Of a stretch of DNA of 5,988 bases, positions 5,684 to 5,988 are shown piece after piece. The number at the start of each line of letters is the position of its first letter. Position 1 is the stretch's first letter. This stretch comes from Bacillota bacterium. Lineage in GTDB: Bacteria > Bacillota > Clostridia > Christensenellales > CAG-138. The stretch spans positions 1 to 5,988 of the forward strand of contig JAFABA010000197.1 of the NCBI GenBank assembly GCA_023426265.1, read 5' to 3'. The notes under the pieces are model-generated. The model was not told where the DNA came from, made no database searches, and was given only the letters and a program-made list of their open reading frames with translations. Position numbers and translations under genes: made by a program.

Positions 5684-5739
5684 CCCGCATGTCAGCCATC
5701 ATGCGGGCTGTGTGTTGCTACCCTATATACACACAGCCC
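5684..5739. repeat. Two overlapping, mutually exclusive hairpins
   Basis: Hairpin A pairs cccgcatg (5684-5691) with catgcggg (5700-5707). Hairpin B pairs gggctgtgtgt (5705-5715) with acacacagccc (5729-5739), an 11-bp perfect stem with a 13-nt loop. The two share bases 5705-5707, so they cannot both form fully. No T run follows B; instead GGAGG comes next (5740-5744), with an ATG at 5748 opening a 20-codon frame. The structure could be a second terminator pair, a regulatory leader for the small ORF downstream, or a recombination-related site. Confidence 0.55.
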
Positions 5740-5764
5740 GGAGGCAAATGGGACAAGGAAAAAA

Positions 5765-5783
5765 GATATTTGGAATAAATATC
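5765..5783. promoter_or_regulatory. Operator-like palindrome upstream of the last ORF
   Basis: A perfect inverted repeat gatattt (5765-5771) / aaatatc (5777-5783) with a 5-base spacer lies about 55 bases upstream of the ORF at 5837. Its size suits a dimeric repressor. No convincing promoter with both boxes is visible around it, so the call rests on symmetry alone. Confidence 0.35.
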
Positions 5784-5836
5784 ACTTGCACGTGGAATTT
5801 CTATAGCTAAGAAAACAGAAAAAAGGAGAACGGGCT

Positions 5837-5956
5837 ATGGAAAGGCATACGGAAGAAAGAGCGCATGATATTTTTGCGCCAAGCATACGCGTAAAACATC
5901 TGGCCGGGGACTGGACGAGGCCGGTGGGCAAATTAACGGAGGACGACGAAGGTTAA
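5837..5956 (+). CDS. Small hypothetical protein (39 residues)
   Basis: This is an ATG-to-TAA frame encoding a 39-residue, highly charged product that begins MERHTEERAHDIFAPSIRV and ends KLTEDDEG. A strong AAAAAAGGAGA ribosome site lies 7 nt upstream of the ATG, the main reason to believe it is translated. It has no signal peptide or membrane segment, and I do not recognise a family. Four bases after the stop, a TTG at 5961 preceded by GAAGG opens a frame to the window edge (QEIHLSRK), so this may be the first gene of an operon continuing outside. The possible structured leader at 5684-5783 precedes it. Confidence 0.55.
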   Translation: MERHTEERAHDIFAPSIRVKHLAGDWTRPVGKLTEDDEG

Positions 5957-5988
5957 CCTGTTGCAAGAAATCCATTTATCGCGTAAAT

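Noticed and set aside
5748..5810. 20-codon ORF after GGAGG
   Set aside because: Only 3 nt separate GGAGG and the ATG, the product is not recognisable, and a palindrome lies inside it; kept only as a note in a finding.

Overview
This window looks like a fairly GC-rich Firmicute, most likely a gut-type clostridium. The evidence is strong Shine-Dalgarno sites, canonical intrinsic terminators, an OmpR/kinase pair of a clostridial type, and a small zinc-ribbon protein of a family common in Clostridia. Genes between about 460 and 4680 are GC-rich. The first ~230 bases and the region from about 4690 to 5620 are clearly more AT-rich. No rRNA, tRNA, CRISPR array or transposase is visible.

Layout. (1) 1-243: AT-rich non-coding DNA ending in a promoter. 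(2) 244-460: a transcribed leader holding an 8-codon leader peptide (MCASIRLR) and a set of competing hairpins, the last a textbook intrinsic terminator 21 bases before the next start codon. (3) 461-1687 (+): an MFS efflux pump closely resembling the macrolide pumps Mef(A)/Mef(E), closed by a palindromic terminator. (4) 1917-2228 (-): a 103-residue protein with four CxxC pairs, starting at TTG, with its own terminator. (5) 2391-4675 (-): a two-component operon, an OmpR-family response regulator followed with a 4-base overlap by a six-TM histidine kinase. (6) 4676-4884: a divergent regulatory region with 11-bp-phased direct repeats. (7) 4885-5622 (+): a lipoprotein of unknown function. (8) 5623-5836: several hairpins and palindromes. 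(9) 5837-5956 (+): a 39-codon ORF with a good ribosome binding site, probably the first gene of something continuing beyond the window.

The main find is the leader of the Mef-like gene. A peptide nearly matching the Mef(E) leader peptide known from streptococci (MTASMRLR) precedes a terminator. An upstream segment (306-320) can pair either with the end of the leader ORF or with the 5' arm of the terminator. This is the expected architecture of macrolide-induced, ribosome-stalling transcription attenuation. The usual downstream partner gene msr(D)/mel is absent within the window. A second point of interest is the direct repeat between the two-component operon and the lipoprotein gene. Its 11-base phasing is typical of OmpR-family regulators, which suggests that this regulator controls the lipoprotein gene, itself, or both.
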